Source of the DNA: Ga0077536 sp043744805
GTDB taxonomy: Bacteria; Pseudomonadota; Gammaproteobacteria; Ga0077536
NCBI GenBank assembly: GCA_043744805.1
Contig: JAYTTZ010000299.1
Span: forward strand, 1 to 45,093
Direction of reading: 5' to 3'
DNA: 45,093 nt
Shown one piece after another: positions 34,516-43,317 of this stretch. Numbering within the stretch: the first letter of the stretch is position 1; every line of letters begins with the position of its first letter. The notes beneath the pieces are model-generated. The model was given only the letters and a program-made list of their open reading frames with translations. It made no database searches and was not told the DNA's origin. Position numbers and translations under genes: made by a program.

Positions 34516-35856
34516 TCAACGACGGCCGTGGCCCTTGAGGTTTGCCTTACGCAACAGGCCGGCATACTGACGTGACATCAGGTGGGCCTGCACTTGCGCG
34601 ATGAGGTCCATGACCACCACCACGATGATCAGGAGCGATGTCCCGCCGAAGTAGAACGGCACCCTGAATTCAAGAATCAGGAACTCCGGCAACAGGCAGA
34701 CTAGCGCGATGTAAACCGCTCCCGCAGACGTCAGGCGGGTCATCACGGTGTCGATATAGCGAGCAGTTTGCTCGCCGGGACGGAATCCTGGCACCAGGGC
34801 GCCCTGCTTCTTGAGGTTGTCGGCGGTCTCACGCGGGTTGAACACGATGGCCGTGTAGAAAAACGCGAAAAAGAGGATCGCGGCGGCGTACAACATGACG
34901 TAGATCGGCTGTCCCGGCGACAGGGCGGTTGCGACTTCGCGCAGCCATCCCATGCCATCGACGTTTCCGAACCAGCTGGCGATGGTGTTGGGGAACAAGA
35001 TGATGCTGGACGCGAAGATCGGCGGAATGACGCCGGACATATTGAGCTTCAAGGGGATGTAGCTCGACGGCGCCGAAAAACTCTGGGGGCCTCGCTGCTG
35101 TTTCGCATAGTTAACCGTGATGCGGCGCTGGCCCCGCTCGACGAACACCACGATGCCGGTGACGACGATCACAAGCGCAAACAGGGCGAATATAAGGAAG
35201 ACGTGCATTTCGCCGGTTCTGGCCAACTCGATAGTGCCCCCAATTGCGTGGGGCAACCCGGCGGCGATGCCAGCGAAAATCAGCATGGAAATGCCGTTGC
35301 CAATGCCGCGCTCGGTAATCTGCTCGCCCAGCCACATGAGGAAAAGCGTGCCGGTCACGAGCGTGGTCACGCAGGTAACCTTGAAGGCGATGCCAGGGCT
35401 CAGGACAAGACTCATCCCGGCGGCAGTCTGCTGCTCCATCATTACCGCGATACCAATAGCCTGGAATGTGGCCAAGGCAACCGTTGCGTACCTCGTGTAC
35501 TGATTTATGGTGCGCCTTCCCGACTCGCCTTCCTTTTTCAGCTGTTCGAGACGCGGATGCACGAAGGTGAGCAGCTGGAGGATGATGGAAGCGGAAATGT
35601 AAGGCATCACCCCGAGGGCAATGACGGAGAACCGCTGCAGTGCGCCGCCCGAGAACATGTTGAACATGTCCAGGATCGTGCCGCGCTGCTGGTCGAACAT
35701 CGCCGCCAGGGCTGCAGGATTAATTCCAGGCACCGGGATGTGTGAGCAAACGCGGAACACGACCAGCGCGCCGAGCAGGAACCAGAGCCGGGCGTAAAGC
35801 TCGGTCAGTTGTCCCCCTGCGGCGGGCGTTGGCGATTTGCGGGAAACCGTTGCCAT
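34516..35856 (-). CDS. secY: Protein translocase channel subunit SecY
   Basis: A 446-residue inner-membrane protein with ten membrane segments forming the Sec channel. Recognisable parts are RVCSHIPVPGINPAAL, SGGALQRFSVIALGVMPYIS, LGEQITERGIGNGISMLIF and the cytosolic loop AKQQRGPQSFSAPSSYIPLK. It ends the spc operon, 4 bp after rplO. Confidence 0.97.
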   Translation of the reverse strand: MATVSRKSPTPAAGGQLTELYARLWFLLGALVVFRVCSHIPVPGINPAALAAMFDQQRGTILDMFNMFSGGALQRFSVIALGVMPYISASIILQLLTFVHPRLEQLKKEGESGRRTINQYTRYATVALATFQAIGIAVMMEQQTAAGMSLVLSPGIAFKVTCVTTLVTGTLFLMWLGEQITERGIGNGISMLIFAGIAAGLPHAIGGTIELARTGEMHVFLIFALFALVIVVTGIVVFVERGQRRITVNYAKQQRGPQSFSAPSSYIPLKLNMSGVIPPIFASSIILFPNTIASWFGNVDGMGWLREVATALSPGQPIYVMLYAAAILFFAFFYTAIVFNPRETADNLKKQGALVPGFRPGEQTARYIDTVMTRLTSAGAVYIALVCLLPEFLILEFRVPFYFGGTSLLIIVVVVMDLIAQVQAHLMSRQYAGLLRKANLKGHGRR

Positions 35857-35860
35857 GGGA

Positions 35861-36295
35861 TTATTCGGCGACGCGGCCTCCGGCCGCTTCGATCAGGGCG
35901 CGGGCGCCCTTCGTCACCTTGATGCCGCTAATCACAACCGCACGTTCAATCGTTCCCTTGGCGATGATCTTCACTTCGACGGTCGAGTTGTTGATTAGAC
36001 CCGCCGCCCGAAGGGTCAGGAGATCGATCACATCGCCATCGATGAGTGCCAGTTCAGCCAAGCGGATCTCATCGCGGCCCTGCGCAGAGCGGGAGCGGAA
36101 GCCGAACTTGGGGAGCCGCCGCTGGAGCGGCATCTGTCCACCCTCGAATCCAACTTTGTGGTAACCACCGGCGCGGGCATGCTGGCCCTTGTGCCCGCGG
36201 CCGGCGGTCTTACCCAAGCCCGACCCAATGCCACGTCCCACTCGCTTACGTGGCTGCTTGGAGCCAGGCGTCGGTTTAATATCGTTAAGACGCAT
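35861..36295 (-). CDS. rplO: 50S ribosomal protein L15
   Basis: A 144-residue protein. MRLNDIKPTPGSKQPRKRVG, the Gly-rich GRGIGSGLGKTAGRGHKGQH and GFEGGQMPLQRRLPKFGF are typical. It lies 2 bp after rpmD and precedes secY as in other spc operons. Confidence 0.97.
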   Translation of the reverse strand: MRLNDIKPTPGSKQPRKRVGRGIGSGLGKTAGRGHKGQHARAGGYHKVGFEGGQMPLQRRLPKFGFRSRSAQGRDEIRLAELALIDGDVIDLLTLRAAGLINNSTVEVKIIAKGTIERAVVISGIKVTKGARALIEAAGGRVAE

Positions 36296-36297
36296 GT

Positions 36298-36486
36298 TCA
36301 GGCCTCTTTCACGTCAAGGAGATAGGAAATCTTGTTCACCATGCCCCGATTAGACGGGGTGTCATCCACATGCACGGTGTGATGCATCCTGCGTAAGCCG
36401 AGACCGCGCACGCACGCGATATGCTCGACTAACCGGCCTGCGGTGCTCTTTACCAGCGTCAACTGGATCTTCTTCACATCACTCAT
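36298..36486 (-). CDS. rpmD: 50S ribosomal protein L30
   Basis: A 62-residue protein with IQLTLVKSTAGRLVEHIACV and GLRRMHHTVHVDDTPSNRGM. L30 is absent from some bacterial lineages, so its presence between rpsE and rplO fits the proteobacterial spc order. It follows rpsE by 5 bp. Confidence 0.95.
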   Translation of the reverse strand: MSDVKKIQLTLVKSTAGRLVEHIACVRGLGLRRMHHTVHVDDTPSNRGMVNKISYLLDVKEA

Positions 36487-36491
36487 GGCAC

Positions 36492-37001
36492 TCAGCCTCG
36501 GATTTCTTCGACGGTCTTGCCGCGCTTGGACGCAATGTCGTCAGGCGAGGACATGTCCGCCAGCCCCTTGATGGTGGCGCGAACGACGTTGATCGGGTTG
36601 GTGGACCCAATGCATTTTGCCAGTACGTTATGGACGCCAAGGACTTCGAACACCGCACGCATCGGCCCGCCTGCGATGATCCCGGTACCCTGCGACGCCG
36701 GTTGCATGTAGACCTTCGCCGCGCCGTGCACCCCCGTAAGTGGATACTGCAAGGTGTCGCCACGGAGCGCGATGTTGTGCATGTTACGGCGCGCATTCTC
36801 GAGCGACTTCTGAATTGCCGCTGGCACTTCACGCGCCTTGCCACGCCCCATGCCAACCTTGCCGGCACCATCACCGACCACGGTAAGCGCCGCGAAGCCG
36901 AAGATTCGACCACCCTTTACAACTTTCGCGACGCGGTTGACCGCGACGAGTTTTTCCTGAAAGCCTTCTGGGCTGTCGCCCATGCCGTCATTCGTGCTCA
37001 T
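36492..37001 (-). CDS. rpsE: 30S ribosomal protein S5
   Basis: A 169-residue protein of the 30S body important for decoding accuracy. The S5 domain reads EKLVAVNRVAKVVKGGRIFG and TVVGDGAGKVGMGRGKAREV, and the C-terminal fold GGPMRAVFEVLGVHNVLAKC. It follows rplR by 20 bp. Confidence 0.97.
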   Translation of the reverse strand: MSTNDGMGDSPEGFQEKLVAVNRVAKVVKGGRIFGFAALTVVGDGAGKVGMGRGKAREVPAAIQKSLENARRNMHNIALRGDTLQYPLTGVHGAAKVYMQPASQGTGIIAGGPMRAVFEVLGVHNVLAKCIGSTNPINVVRATIKGLADMSSPDDIASKRGKTVEEIRG

Positions 37002-37021
37002 AAATTTACCAGGCTACCTTG

Positions 37022-37375
37022 TTAGAACTTCAGGCCGCTTTCGCGGGCTGCGTCTGCCAGCGCTTTCACGCGGCCGTGATATCTGAAACCTGCGCGGTCA
37101 AACGCAACCGATTCGACACCCGCGGCCAATGCGCGCTCGGCAAGTAACTTGCCAACGACGGCTGCCGCCGCGACGTTGCCCCCGTTCGGGAGCGACTCGC
37201 GAAGTTCCTTCTCGACCGACGACGCGCACGCGATGACCGTGCTGCCGTCCGACGAGAAGACCTGGGCGTAGATATGCCTGGGTGTTCTGTGGACGCTCAG
37301 CCGGGTTGCGCCGAGTTCCTTGATGTGGCGACGAGTTTGCAGGGCTCGGCGCTGGCGGGATTCCTTTTTGTTCAT
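37022..37375 (-). CDS. rplR: 50S ribosomal protein L18
   Basis: A 117-residue 5S rRNA-binding protein. It begins MNKKESRQRRALQTRRHIKE and ends DRAGFRYHGRVKALADAARE plus SGLKF. ATG 37375 is chosen as the family start; further upstream codons overlap the rplF end region and lack homology. Confidence 0.97.
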   Translation of the reverse strand: MNKKESRQRRALQTRRHIKELGATRLSVHRTPRHIYAQVFSSDGSTVIACASSVEKELRESLPNGGNVAAAAVVGKLLAERALAAGVESVAFDRAGFRYHGRVKALADAARESGLKF

Positions 37376-37385
37376 TGCATATCGC

Positions 37386-37919
37386 TCAGGTCTTCTTCGC
37401 CTCTTTGCGCAGGATCTTCTCACCTGCGTACTTCACACCCTTGCCCTTATAGGGTTCGGGGCGGCGGTAGGCGCGGATATTCGCCGCGACCTGCCCGACT
37501 TGCTGCTTGTCGACGCCCTTGATCAGAATTTCTGTCTGAGTGGGGGTTTCGATGGTAATGCCCGAGGGCACTGGAAACTCAACGGGATGCGAGAATCCGA
37601 GTGTCAGACTCAGCACCGGCCCTTTAGCCTGTGCCCGATAGCCGACACCGACAATTTCAAGCTTGCGCTCGAACCCTTTGGCAACACCTTCAACCATGTT
37701 GGAAAGGATGGAACGCGCCGTGCCTGCTTGTGCGCGGGCGAGCGTTGCCTCGCTGCGAGGAACGACGTTGAGGACGTTGCCATCAAGGGCAACCGTCACG
37801 TCGTTATGTAACAGGTGTGACAGTGAGCCCTTGGGGCCTGTTATTTTGATGGCCTGGCCAGCAACGTCTATCTGGACGCCGTTGGGAAGGTCAATTGGTT
37901 TTTTTGCTACGCGAGACAT
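37386..37919 (-). CDS. rplF: 50S ribosomal protein L6
   Basis: A 177-residue protein with two related domains, near the factor-binding site. MSRVAKKPIDLPNGVQIDVA and the C-terminal RRPEPYKGKGVKYAGEKILR are diagnostic. It lies between rpsH and rplR, 10 bp before rplR. Confidence 0.97.
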   Translation of the reverse strand: MSRVAKKPIDLPNGVQIDVAGQAIKITGPKGSLSHLLHNDVTVALDGNVLNVVPRSEATLARAQAGTARSILSNMVEGVAKGFERKLEIVGVGYRAQAKGPVLSLTLGFSHPVEFPVPSGITIETPTQTEILIKGVDKQQVGQVAANIRAYRRPEPYKGKGVKYAGEKILRKEAKKT

Positions 37920-37928
37920 GCTTTTTCC

Positions 37929-38324
37929 CTAGTAGACCGAACAAATGACTTCGCCGCCAATGCCCCTTGCGCGCGCTTCACGGTCGGTCATGAGCCCACG
38001 AGACGTTGACACTATCGCGATTCCCAAACCACCAACGATGCGCGGCAGGTCGTCGGTGCCCTTGTAGTTACGAAGCCCGGGGCGGCTGACTCGCGCGATG
38101 CGCTCGATGACCGGGCGGCCCTGGTAGTACTTCAATTCGACGATGATCTTCGGGTGCGTCGAAGAGGTGTCCAGACGGAAGTCCGAAATATAGCCTTCGC
38201 TCTTCAATACTTCAGCGATCGCCTGCTTCTGCTTGGACGCCGGGATGGACACTTCGCGCTTGGCACGTGCCTGGGCGTTGCGAATCCTGACAAACATGTC
38301 GGCGATGGGGTCTTGCATGCTCAT
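37929..38324 (-). CDS. rpsH: 30S ribosomal protein S8
   Basis: A 131-residue primary 16S rRNA binder; in E. coli it represses the spc operon by binding the rplE start region. It begins MSMQDPIADMFVRIRNAQ and ends MTDREARARGIGGEVICSVY. Located between rpsN and rplF. Confidence 0.97.
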   Translation of the reverse strand: MSMQDPIADMFVRIRNAQARAKREVSIPASKQKQAIAEVLKSEGYISDFRLDTSSTHPKIIVELKYYQGRPVIERIARVSRPGLRNYKGTDDLPRIVGGLGIAIVSTSRGLMTDREARARGIGGEVICSVY

Positions 38325-38360
38325 GAACGGTTAAACCTATTTTATCTTTGCCGAAGCGGC

Positions 38361-38666
38361 TTACCAGCTCGCCTTGACCAGGCCGGGGATGTGGCCTTCC
38401 ATTGCATGCCGGCGGAGTTCATTACGGCCGAGGCCGAACTTGCGGTAGTAACCATGTGCGCGGCCGGTAAGACGGCAACGATTGCGGATCCGCGAGGGGC
38501 TCGAATCGCGCGGAAGCTTCGACAGCTTGATTCGCGCCTCGTCGCGCTCTTCAAAGCTGCGCTTGCCATCGGCAATGATTTCCTTGAGTGCAGCCCGCTT
38601 TGGTGCGTACTGCTTCGAGAGCTTAATGCGCTTGTGCTCTCTATTGATCATCGAAGTCTTGGCCAT
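38361..38666 (-). CDS. rpsN: 30S ribosomal protein S14
   Basis: A 101-residue protein of the long, zinc-free type: the CxxC pairs of the short form are missing. It reads MAKTSMINREHKRIKLSKQY, RNRCRLTGRAHGYYRKFGLG and ends GLVKASW. It lies 5 bp after rplE. Confidence 0.97.
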   Translation of the reverse strand: MAKTSMINREHKRIKLSKQYAPKRAALKEIIADGKRSFEERDEARIKLSKLPRDSSPSRIRNRCRLTGRAHGYYRKFGLGRNELRRHAMEGHIPGLVKASW

Positions 38667-38671
38667 GCGGC

Positions 38672-39211
38672 TTATCCTCTCAGCGGGAAATGGAAAGCCT
38701 GCAGCAGCGCTCGGCCTTCATCATCGGTTTTAGCGGTCGTGGAAATACAGATGTCCATGCCCCTCGTCGCGTCGACCTTGTCGTATTCGATCTCGGGAAA
38801 AATGATCTGCTCCTTGATACCCAGGGTGTAGTTGCCCCGGCCATCGAACGCGCGTCTGTTCACCCCACGAAAGTCGCGGATGCGCGGCATGGCGATACTG
38901 ATCAGGCGGTCGAGGAACTCGTACATGCGGTCCCGGCGCAGCGTCACTTTGGCACCTACGGCCCAGCCCTCTCGGAGCTTGAAAGCGGCAATGGACTTCT
39001 TGGCCTTGGTGACCACCGGCTTCTGGCCGGAAATTGCCGCGAGCTCCTTGACCGCGCTCTCAAGGACCTTCTTGTCGCCAAGCGCCTTGCCAAGCCCCAT
39101 ATTGATGGTGACTTTTGTAATCCGTGGTACTTCCATTACCGAGCCGTACTTGAACTGGTCCATCAGCTGGATGACGACTTTTTCCCGGTAAAATTCCTGC
39201 AATCTGGCCAT
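38672..39211 (-). CDS. rplE: 50S ribosomal protein L5
   Basis: A 179-residue 5S rRNA-binding protein. Typical stretches are PRITKVTINMGLGKALGDKK, QKPVVTKAKKSIAAFKLREG and GNYTLGIKEQIIFPEIEYDK. It follows rplX by 21 bp; the S8 feedback site known in E. coli would lie here, but I could not confirm a matching fold. Confidence 0.97.
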   Translation of the reverse strand: MARLQEFYREKVVIQLMDQFKYGSVMEVPRITKVTINMGLGKALGDKKVLESAVKELAAISGQKPVVTKAKKSIAAFKLREGWAVGAKVTLRRDRMYEFLDRLISIAMPRIRDFRGVNRRAFDGRGNYTLGIKEQIIFPEIEYDKVDATRGMDICISTTAKTDDEGRALLQAFHFPLRG

Positions 39212-39232
39212 GATCAGGTGTTCCTGCGTTGA

Positions 39233-39550
39233 CTAAATGTCAACGACTTCGTTGTTGGACTTGAACACGCGCACCTTGCGCCCATCCTCGAGCACCTTGA
39301 TTCCAATCCGATCAGGCTTGGAGGTGAGCGGGTTGAACAGCGCCACGTTGGAACGGTGAATCGGGGCTTCCTTCTCGACGATCGCGCCCGCAGTCCCAAG
39401 TGTTGGGTTCGGCTTGGTGTGGCGCTTCACGACATTTATGCCCTCGACGACGACCTTGTCCGTCGGAAGCACCAGCAGGATTTTACCCCGCTTGCCCTTG
39501 TCTTTTCCGGTGAGGACGTAGACCTCATCGCCTTTTCGAATCTTCATCAT
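39233..39550 (-). CDS. rplX: 50S ribosomal protein L24
   Basis: A 105-residue assembly-initiating protein with a KOW motif (KIRKGDEVYVLTGKDKGKRG). HRSNVALFNPLTSKPDRIGI is also typical. Two adjacent ATG codons (39550 and 39547) could both serve; AGGA lies 2 and 5 nt upstream of them, so the second may be used. It follows rplN by 16 bp. Confidence 0.95.
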   Translation of the reverse strand: MMKIRKGDEVYVLTGKDKGKRGKILLVLPTDKVVVEGINVVKRHTKPNPTLGTAGAIVEKEAPIHRSNVALFNPLTSKPDRIGIKVLEDGRKVRVFKSNNEVVDI

Positions 39551-39566
39551 GATCCTGATTCCTGCC

Positions 39567-39935
39567 TTACAGCACTTCCGGTGCCAAGGAAACAATTCGC
39601 ATGAAGCGCTCGCTGCGCAGCTCGCGAGTCACGGGTCCGAATATGCGGGTGCCGATCGGCTGCAACTGCTTGTCGAGCAGGACCGCAGCGTTACCGTCGA
39701 AACGAATCACCGAGCCATCGGGACGGCGGACGCCCTTTCGCGTCCGAACCACGACTGCATTGAAGACGTCGCCCTTCTTGACCTTGCCACGTGGGATGGC
39801 GTCCTTGATGCTTACTTTGATTACGTCACCCACATGGGCATAGCGGCGATGGGAGCCTCCCAACACCTTGATGCACATCATGCGTCGTGCACCACTGTTG
39901 TCTGCGGCGTCGAGATAGGACTGCATTTGAATCAT
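39567..39935 (-). CDS. rplN: 50S ribosomal protein L14
   Basis: A 122-residue protein at the subunit interface. MIQMQSYLDAADNSGARRMM, CIKVLGGSHRRYAHVGDVIK and the C-terminal LRSERFMRIVSLAPEVL are diagnostic. First gene of the spc operon, 32 bp after rpsQ. Confidence 0.97.
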   Translation of the reverse strand: MIQMQSYLDAADNSGARRMMCIKVLGGSHRRYAHVGDVIKVSIKDAIPRGKVKKGDVFNAVVVRTRKGVRRPDGSVIRFDGNAAVLLDKQLQPIGTRIFGPVTRELRSERFMRIVSLAPEVL

Positions 39936-39967
39936 TGTTAATTACTCCGCTTGCCGCTTCGCTTAAT

Positions 39968-40234
39968 TCAGACCACGGTCGCTCGCGTGATGACGCGCTG
40001 GAGGCGCCAAGCCTTCCGCTTGGACAGCGGACGACATTCCTCGATTGCAACCAGGTCACCCTCGGCGCAATCGCCATTTTCGTCATGAGCCAGCAATTTC
40101 GTCGACTTACGCATGTACTTCTTGTAAATCGGGTGTTCGACCTGTCGCTCGATCAGCACCGCGATAGTCTTGTCCATCTTCGTGCTGACGACTTGGCCGG
40201 TGAGGGTCCGCTTGGTTTTTGTGGTCGACTCCAT
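39968..40234 (-). CDS. rpsQ: 30S ribosomal protein S17
   Basis: An 88-residue OB-fold protein binding 16S rRNA. TLTGQVVSTKMDKTIAVLIE and YKKYMRKSTKLLAHDE are typical. Its ATG overlaps the rpmC stop by one base (TGATG). Last gene of the S10 operon. Confidence 0.97.
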   Translation of the reverse strand: MESTTKTKRTLTGQVVSTKMDKTIAVLIERQVEHPIYKKYMRKSTKLLAHDENGDCAEGDLVAIEECRPLSKRKAWRLQRVITRATVV

Positions 40235-40428
40235 CAGGCGCTCCGGTTCTTCTCGGTCAGGATGGTCTTGATACGTGCGATATCGCGACGTACTTCACGT
40301 GCGACATCGGAGCGAGGTCCCTGACCGGAACCACGCTGCATCCGGGCGTTGAATTGGTCGCGCCGCTTCTCTAGCACGAGCGCTGCCAATTCTTCGGGCG
40401 ATTTTTCACGCAATTCTTTTGCTTTCAT
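40234..40428 (-). CDS. rpmC: 50S ribosomal protein L29
   Basis: A 64-residue helical protein at the exit tunnel. It runs from MKAKELREKSPEELAALVLE to RDIARIKTILTEKN. ATG 40428 is chosen over longer starts inside rplP because it matches the family length; TGATG overlaps join it to rplP and rpsQ. Confidence 0.95.
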   Translation of the reverse strand: MKAKELREKSPEELAALVLEKRRDQFNARMQRGSGQGPRSDVAREVRRDIARIKTILTEKNRSA

Positions 40429-40841
40429 CACATCACCTTGCGGGTAGCGAAGGTCGTTCGGATCGGAAGCTTGGCACCTGCAAGCCTGAAGGCTTCCCTG
40501 GCGACGCTTTCGTCGACGCCTTCCATTTCGTAGAGAACCATGCCGGGCTTGATCCGGCACACCCAGTACTCGACGCTGCCTTTGCCGCTACCCATACGCA
40601 CCTCGAGCGGCTTGGTCGTGATCGGCTTGTCCGGGAAGACGCGAATCCACACCCGGGCCCCTCGCTTCACGGTACGCGTGATGCAGCGGCGCGCGGCTTC
40701 AATCTGGCGCGCGGTTAAATTGCCGCGCGATGTGGCCTTGAGCCCGAAATCGCCAAACGACACGGCACTCCCACGCTGGGCCAAGCCTGTGTTGCGACCC
40801 TTATGTTGCTTGCGATACTTCGTGTTCTTAGGTTGCAGCAC
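40428..40841 (-). CDS. rplP: 50S ribosomal protein L16
   Basis: A 137-residue protein near the A-site. MLQPKNTKYRKQHKGRNTGL, RVWIRVFPDKPITTKPLEVR and MGSGKGSVEYWVCRIKPGMV are diagnostic; the Arg substrate of hydroxylation in the last stretch of E. coli L16 was not assigned. It lies 12 bp after rpsC. Confidence 0.97.
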   Translation of the reverse strand: MLQPKNTKYRKQHKGRNTGLAQRGSAVSFGDFGLKATSRGNLTARQIEAARRCITRTVKRGARVWIRVFPDKPITTKPLEVRMGSGKGSVEYWVCRIKPGMVLYEMEGVDESVAREAFRLAGAKLPIRTTFATRKVM

Positions 40842-40853
40842 GACTAATTCTCC

Positions 40854-41534
40854 TCAACCTGCAGTTGCGGCTTCCGCCGCGGCGTCAGCCTTACCCAGGT
40901 CGGCCCGGCTCAGGACCTCGCCCTTGAAGATCCAGACCTTGACGCCAATGACGCCATACGTGGTGTGCGCTTCGGCAAAGCCGTAATCGATGTCCGCACG
41001 CAAGGTGTGTAGGGGGACGCGGCCTTCGCGGTACCACTCGGTGCGGGCGATTTCTGCACCGTTAAGCCGGCCTGCGACGTTTATCTTGATGCCCAAGGCA
41101 CCAAGGCGCATCGCATTGGACACCGCGCGACGCATTGCGCGGCGGAACATGATGCGGCGCTCAAGTTGCTGGGCGACCGATTCAGCTACCAAGTAGGAGT
41201 CCAGTTCCGGCTTCCGGATTTCCTCGACGCTAATGTGCGCCGGGATCTTCATCAGGGCTGAGACCTGCTTGCGCAGCGATTCGATGTCTTCGCCCTTCTT
41301 GCCGATCACGATGCCAGGGCGCGCCGTGTGGATGATGATTCGGGCGTTGTGCGCAGGGCGCTCAATCTGGATACGGCTGACCGAAGCGTGCGCGAGCTTC
41401 TTGCGCAGGAACTTGCGGACCGCGATGTCCGAGTTCAGGTAGTCGGCATAACGGCGGTTGTCCGCGTACCAAGTCGACGTCCAGTCTTTGATGATACCCA
41501 GGCGGATGCCGTAAGGATGTACTTTCTGGCCCAT
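40854..41534 (-). CDS. rpsC: 30S ribosomal protein S3
   Basis: A 226-residue protein at the mRNA entry. It starts MGQKVHPYGIRLGIIKDWTS. The KH domain carries HTARPGIVIGKKGEDIESLR, and the C-terminal domain YREGRVPLHTLRADIDYGFA and YGVIGVKVWIFKGEVLSRAD. It follows rplV by 2 bp. Confidence 0.97.
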   Translation of the reverse strand: MGQKVHPYGIRLGIIKDWTSTWYADNRRYADYLNSDIAVRKFLRKKLAHASVSRIQIERPAHNARIIIHTARPGIVIGKKGEDIESLRKQVSALMKIPAHISVEEIRKPELDSYLVAESVAQQLERRIMFRRAMRRAVSNAMRLGALGIKINVAGRLNGAEIARTEWYREGRVPLHTLRADIDYGFAEAHTTYGVIGVKVWIFKGEVLSRADLGKADAAAEAATAG

Positions 41535-41536
41535 GT

Positions 41537-41875
41537 TTAACGTCCCGCCTCTTCCACGACTATCGTCACGTGGCTTGTGCGCTTGAAAATCTGGTTGGCA
41601 CGACCGCGCGCTCGCGGCATGAAACGCTTCATGATCGGACCTTCGTCGACCATGATGGTCTTCACCTTCAACTCGTCGACATCCGCACCGTCGTTGTGTT
41701 CGGCATTCGCAATCGCCGACTCAAGTACTTTCTTGATGAGACCCGCGGCCTTCTTGTTACTGAAGGTCAACAGGTTGATAGCTTTATCAACCGGTAGTCC
41801 GCGGATCTGGTCCGCGACGAGTCGGGCTTTTTGCGGGGTGATCCGCGCCTGACGCAGTTTTGCGATGGTCGCCAT
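41537..41875 (-). CDS. rplV: 50S ribosomal protein L22
   Basis: A 112-residue protein lining the exit tunnel. TPQKARLVADQIRGLPVDKA and the hairpin MKRFMPRARGRANQIFKRTS are diagnostic. It follows rpsS by 19 bp. Confidence 0.97.
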   Translation of the reverse strand: MATIAKLRQARITPQKARLVADQIRGLPVDKAINLLTFSNKKAAGLIKKVLESAIANAEHNDGADVDELKVKTIMVDEGPIMKRFMPRARGRANQIFKRTSHVTIVVEEAGR

Positions 41876-41894
41876 TAGCTGGGCTTCCTGATTC

Positions 41895-42167
41895 TTACTT
41901 GGTCTTTTTGTCGGCCACGTGGCCGCGGAAGGTGCGAGTCAACGAGAACTCACCCAATTTGTGACCAATCATGTTTTCCGTCACGAATACCGGCATGTGC
42001 TGTCGCCCGTTGTACACGGAGATTGTCAGCCCGATCATGTCAGGCACCACCATCGATCGACGGGACCAGGTCTTGATCGGTCTCTTGTCGCTGTTTGCGC
42101 GTGCGGTCTCCACCTTCTTGATGAGGTGGTGGTCCACAAACGGCCCTTTCTTAATGGAACGAGGCAT
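41895..42167 (-). CDS. rpsS: 30S ribosomal protein S19
   Basis: A 90-residue head protein. MPRSIKKGPFVDHHLIKKVE, TWSRRSMVVPDMIGLTISVY and GHKLGEFSLTRTFRGHVADK are diagnostic. It lies 15 bp after rplB. Confidence 0.97.
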   Translation of the reverse strand: MPRSIKKGPFVDHHLIKKVETARANSDKRPIKTWSRRSMVVPDMIGLTISVYNGRQHMPVFVTENMIGHKLGEFSLTRTFRGHVADKKTK

Positions 42168-42182
42168 GCGTGTTCTCCACTA

Positions 42183-43010
42183 TTACCGCTTGTCGCGCCG
42201 ACGCACGATCATGCCGTCGGTACGTTTGTTCGTACGGGTCTTGTAACCCTTGGTAGGTTGTCCCCACGGGCTCACCGGATGGCGACCTCCGGAGGTTCGC
42301 CCTTCGCCACCACCATGCGGGTGGTCCACCGGGTTCATGGCTACGCCGCGGACGGTGGGGCGGATGCCGCGCCAGCGCTTTGCGCCCGCCTTGCCCAACT
42401 GGCGCAAGGAGTGCTCGGAGTTGCCGACTTCGCCAATGACGGCACGGCAGTCGATGGCCACCCTGCGCATTTCCCCCGACCGGAGTCTTAGCGTTGCGTA
42501 GCCAGATTCGCGCGCGACGAACTGGATGGAGGCACCCGCGCTGCGACCAATCTGCGCACCCTTGCCGGGCTTGAGTTCGATGCAGTGGATTACGGCGCCG
42601 ACCGGAATATTCCGCAAAGGAAGGCAGTTGCCTACCTGGATCGGGGAGTCTACTCCAGAACGGATCGTTTGCCCCACCGAAAGACCCTTGGGCGCGATGA
42701 TGTAACGACGCTCGCCGTCCGCGTAGAGCAACAACGCGATGTGTGCTGACCGGTTCGGGTCATATTCGAGCCGTTCAACCTTGGCAGGAATGCCGTCCTT
42801 ACGCCGTGTGAAATCAATGACCCGATAATGGTGCTTATGACCGCCCCCACGATGCCGTACCGTAATCCGGCCAGCGTTGTTCCGGCCGGAGTTCTGGATC
42901 TGGCGCTCAAGTAGCGCTTCGAACGGGCGTCCCTTGTAGAGCTCGGGCGTCACGACCTTCACCATGCCGCGGCGGCCTGGGGAGGTCGGTTTCGTCTTGA
43001 TAATTGCCAT
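42183..43010 (-). CDS. rplB: 50S ribosomal protein L2
   Basis: A 275-residue core protein near the peptidyl-transferase centre. GRNNAGRITVRHRGGGHKHH, RSAGASIQFVARESGYATLR and the conserved VAMNPVDHPHGGGEGRTSGG, with the key His, are present. It follows rplW by 13 bp. Confidence 0.97.
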   Translation of the reverse strand: MAIIKTKPTSPGRRGMVKVVTPELYKGRPFEALLERQIQNSGRNNAGRITVRHRGGGHKHHYRVIDFTRRKDGIPAKVERLEYDPNRSAHIALLLYADGERRYIIAPKGLSVGQTIRSGVDSPIQVGNCLPLRNIPVGAVIHCIELKPGKGAQIGRSAGASIQFVARESGYATLRLRSGEMRRVAIDCRAVIGEVGNSEHSLRQLGKAGAKRWRGIRPTVRGVAMNPVDHPHGGGEGRTSGGRHPVSPWGQPTKGYKTRTNKRTDGMIVRRRDKR

Positions 43011-43023
43011 TCAGGTTTCTCGC

Positions 43024-43317
43024 TTACGCTGCGCCGAGTAAATTCAGGGTGAATCCGGGTTTCAGCGTGACGTAGGCCTTCTTCCAAGCGGAATGAGACC
43101 CGGTGCGTCCCCGGAAATTAGTAGAGTCGGCGCGCACGTTCATGACACGGACAGCCTTTACTTCGACGCTGAAGAGCTTCTCCACAGCGGTGCGGATCTC
43201 GGGCTTGGTCGCGTCAGGCAGCACCTTGAATACGTATTGGTTCTCGGCGGACAGGCGCATGGCCTTTTCCGACATCTGCGGCGCCAGCAGGATTTGCAGC
43301 ATCCGTTCTTCGGTCAT
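43024..43317 (-). CDS. rplW: 50S ribosomal protein L23
   Basis: A 97-residue exit-tunnel protein that docks trigger factor and SRP. QILLAPQMSEKAMRLSAENQ and the tail GSHSAWKKAYVTLKPGFTLN are typical. Its ATG overlaps the rplD stop (ATGA). Confidence 0.97.
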   Translation of the reverse strand: MTEERMLQILLAPQMSEKAMRLSAENQYVFKVLPDATKPEIRTAVEKLFSVEVKAVRVMNVRADSTNFRGRTGSHSAWKKAYVTLKPGFTLNLLGAA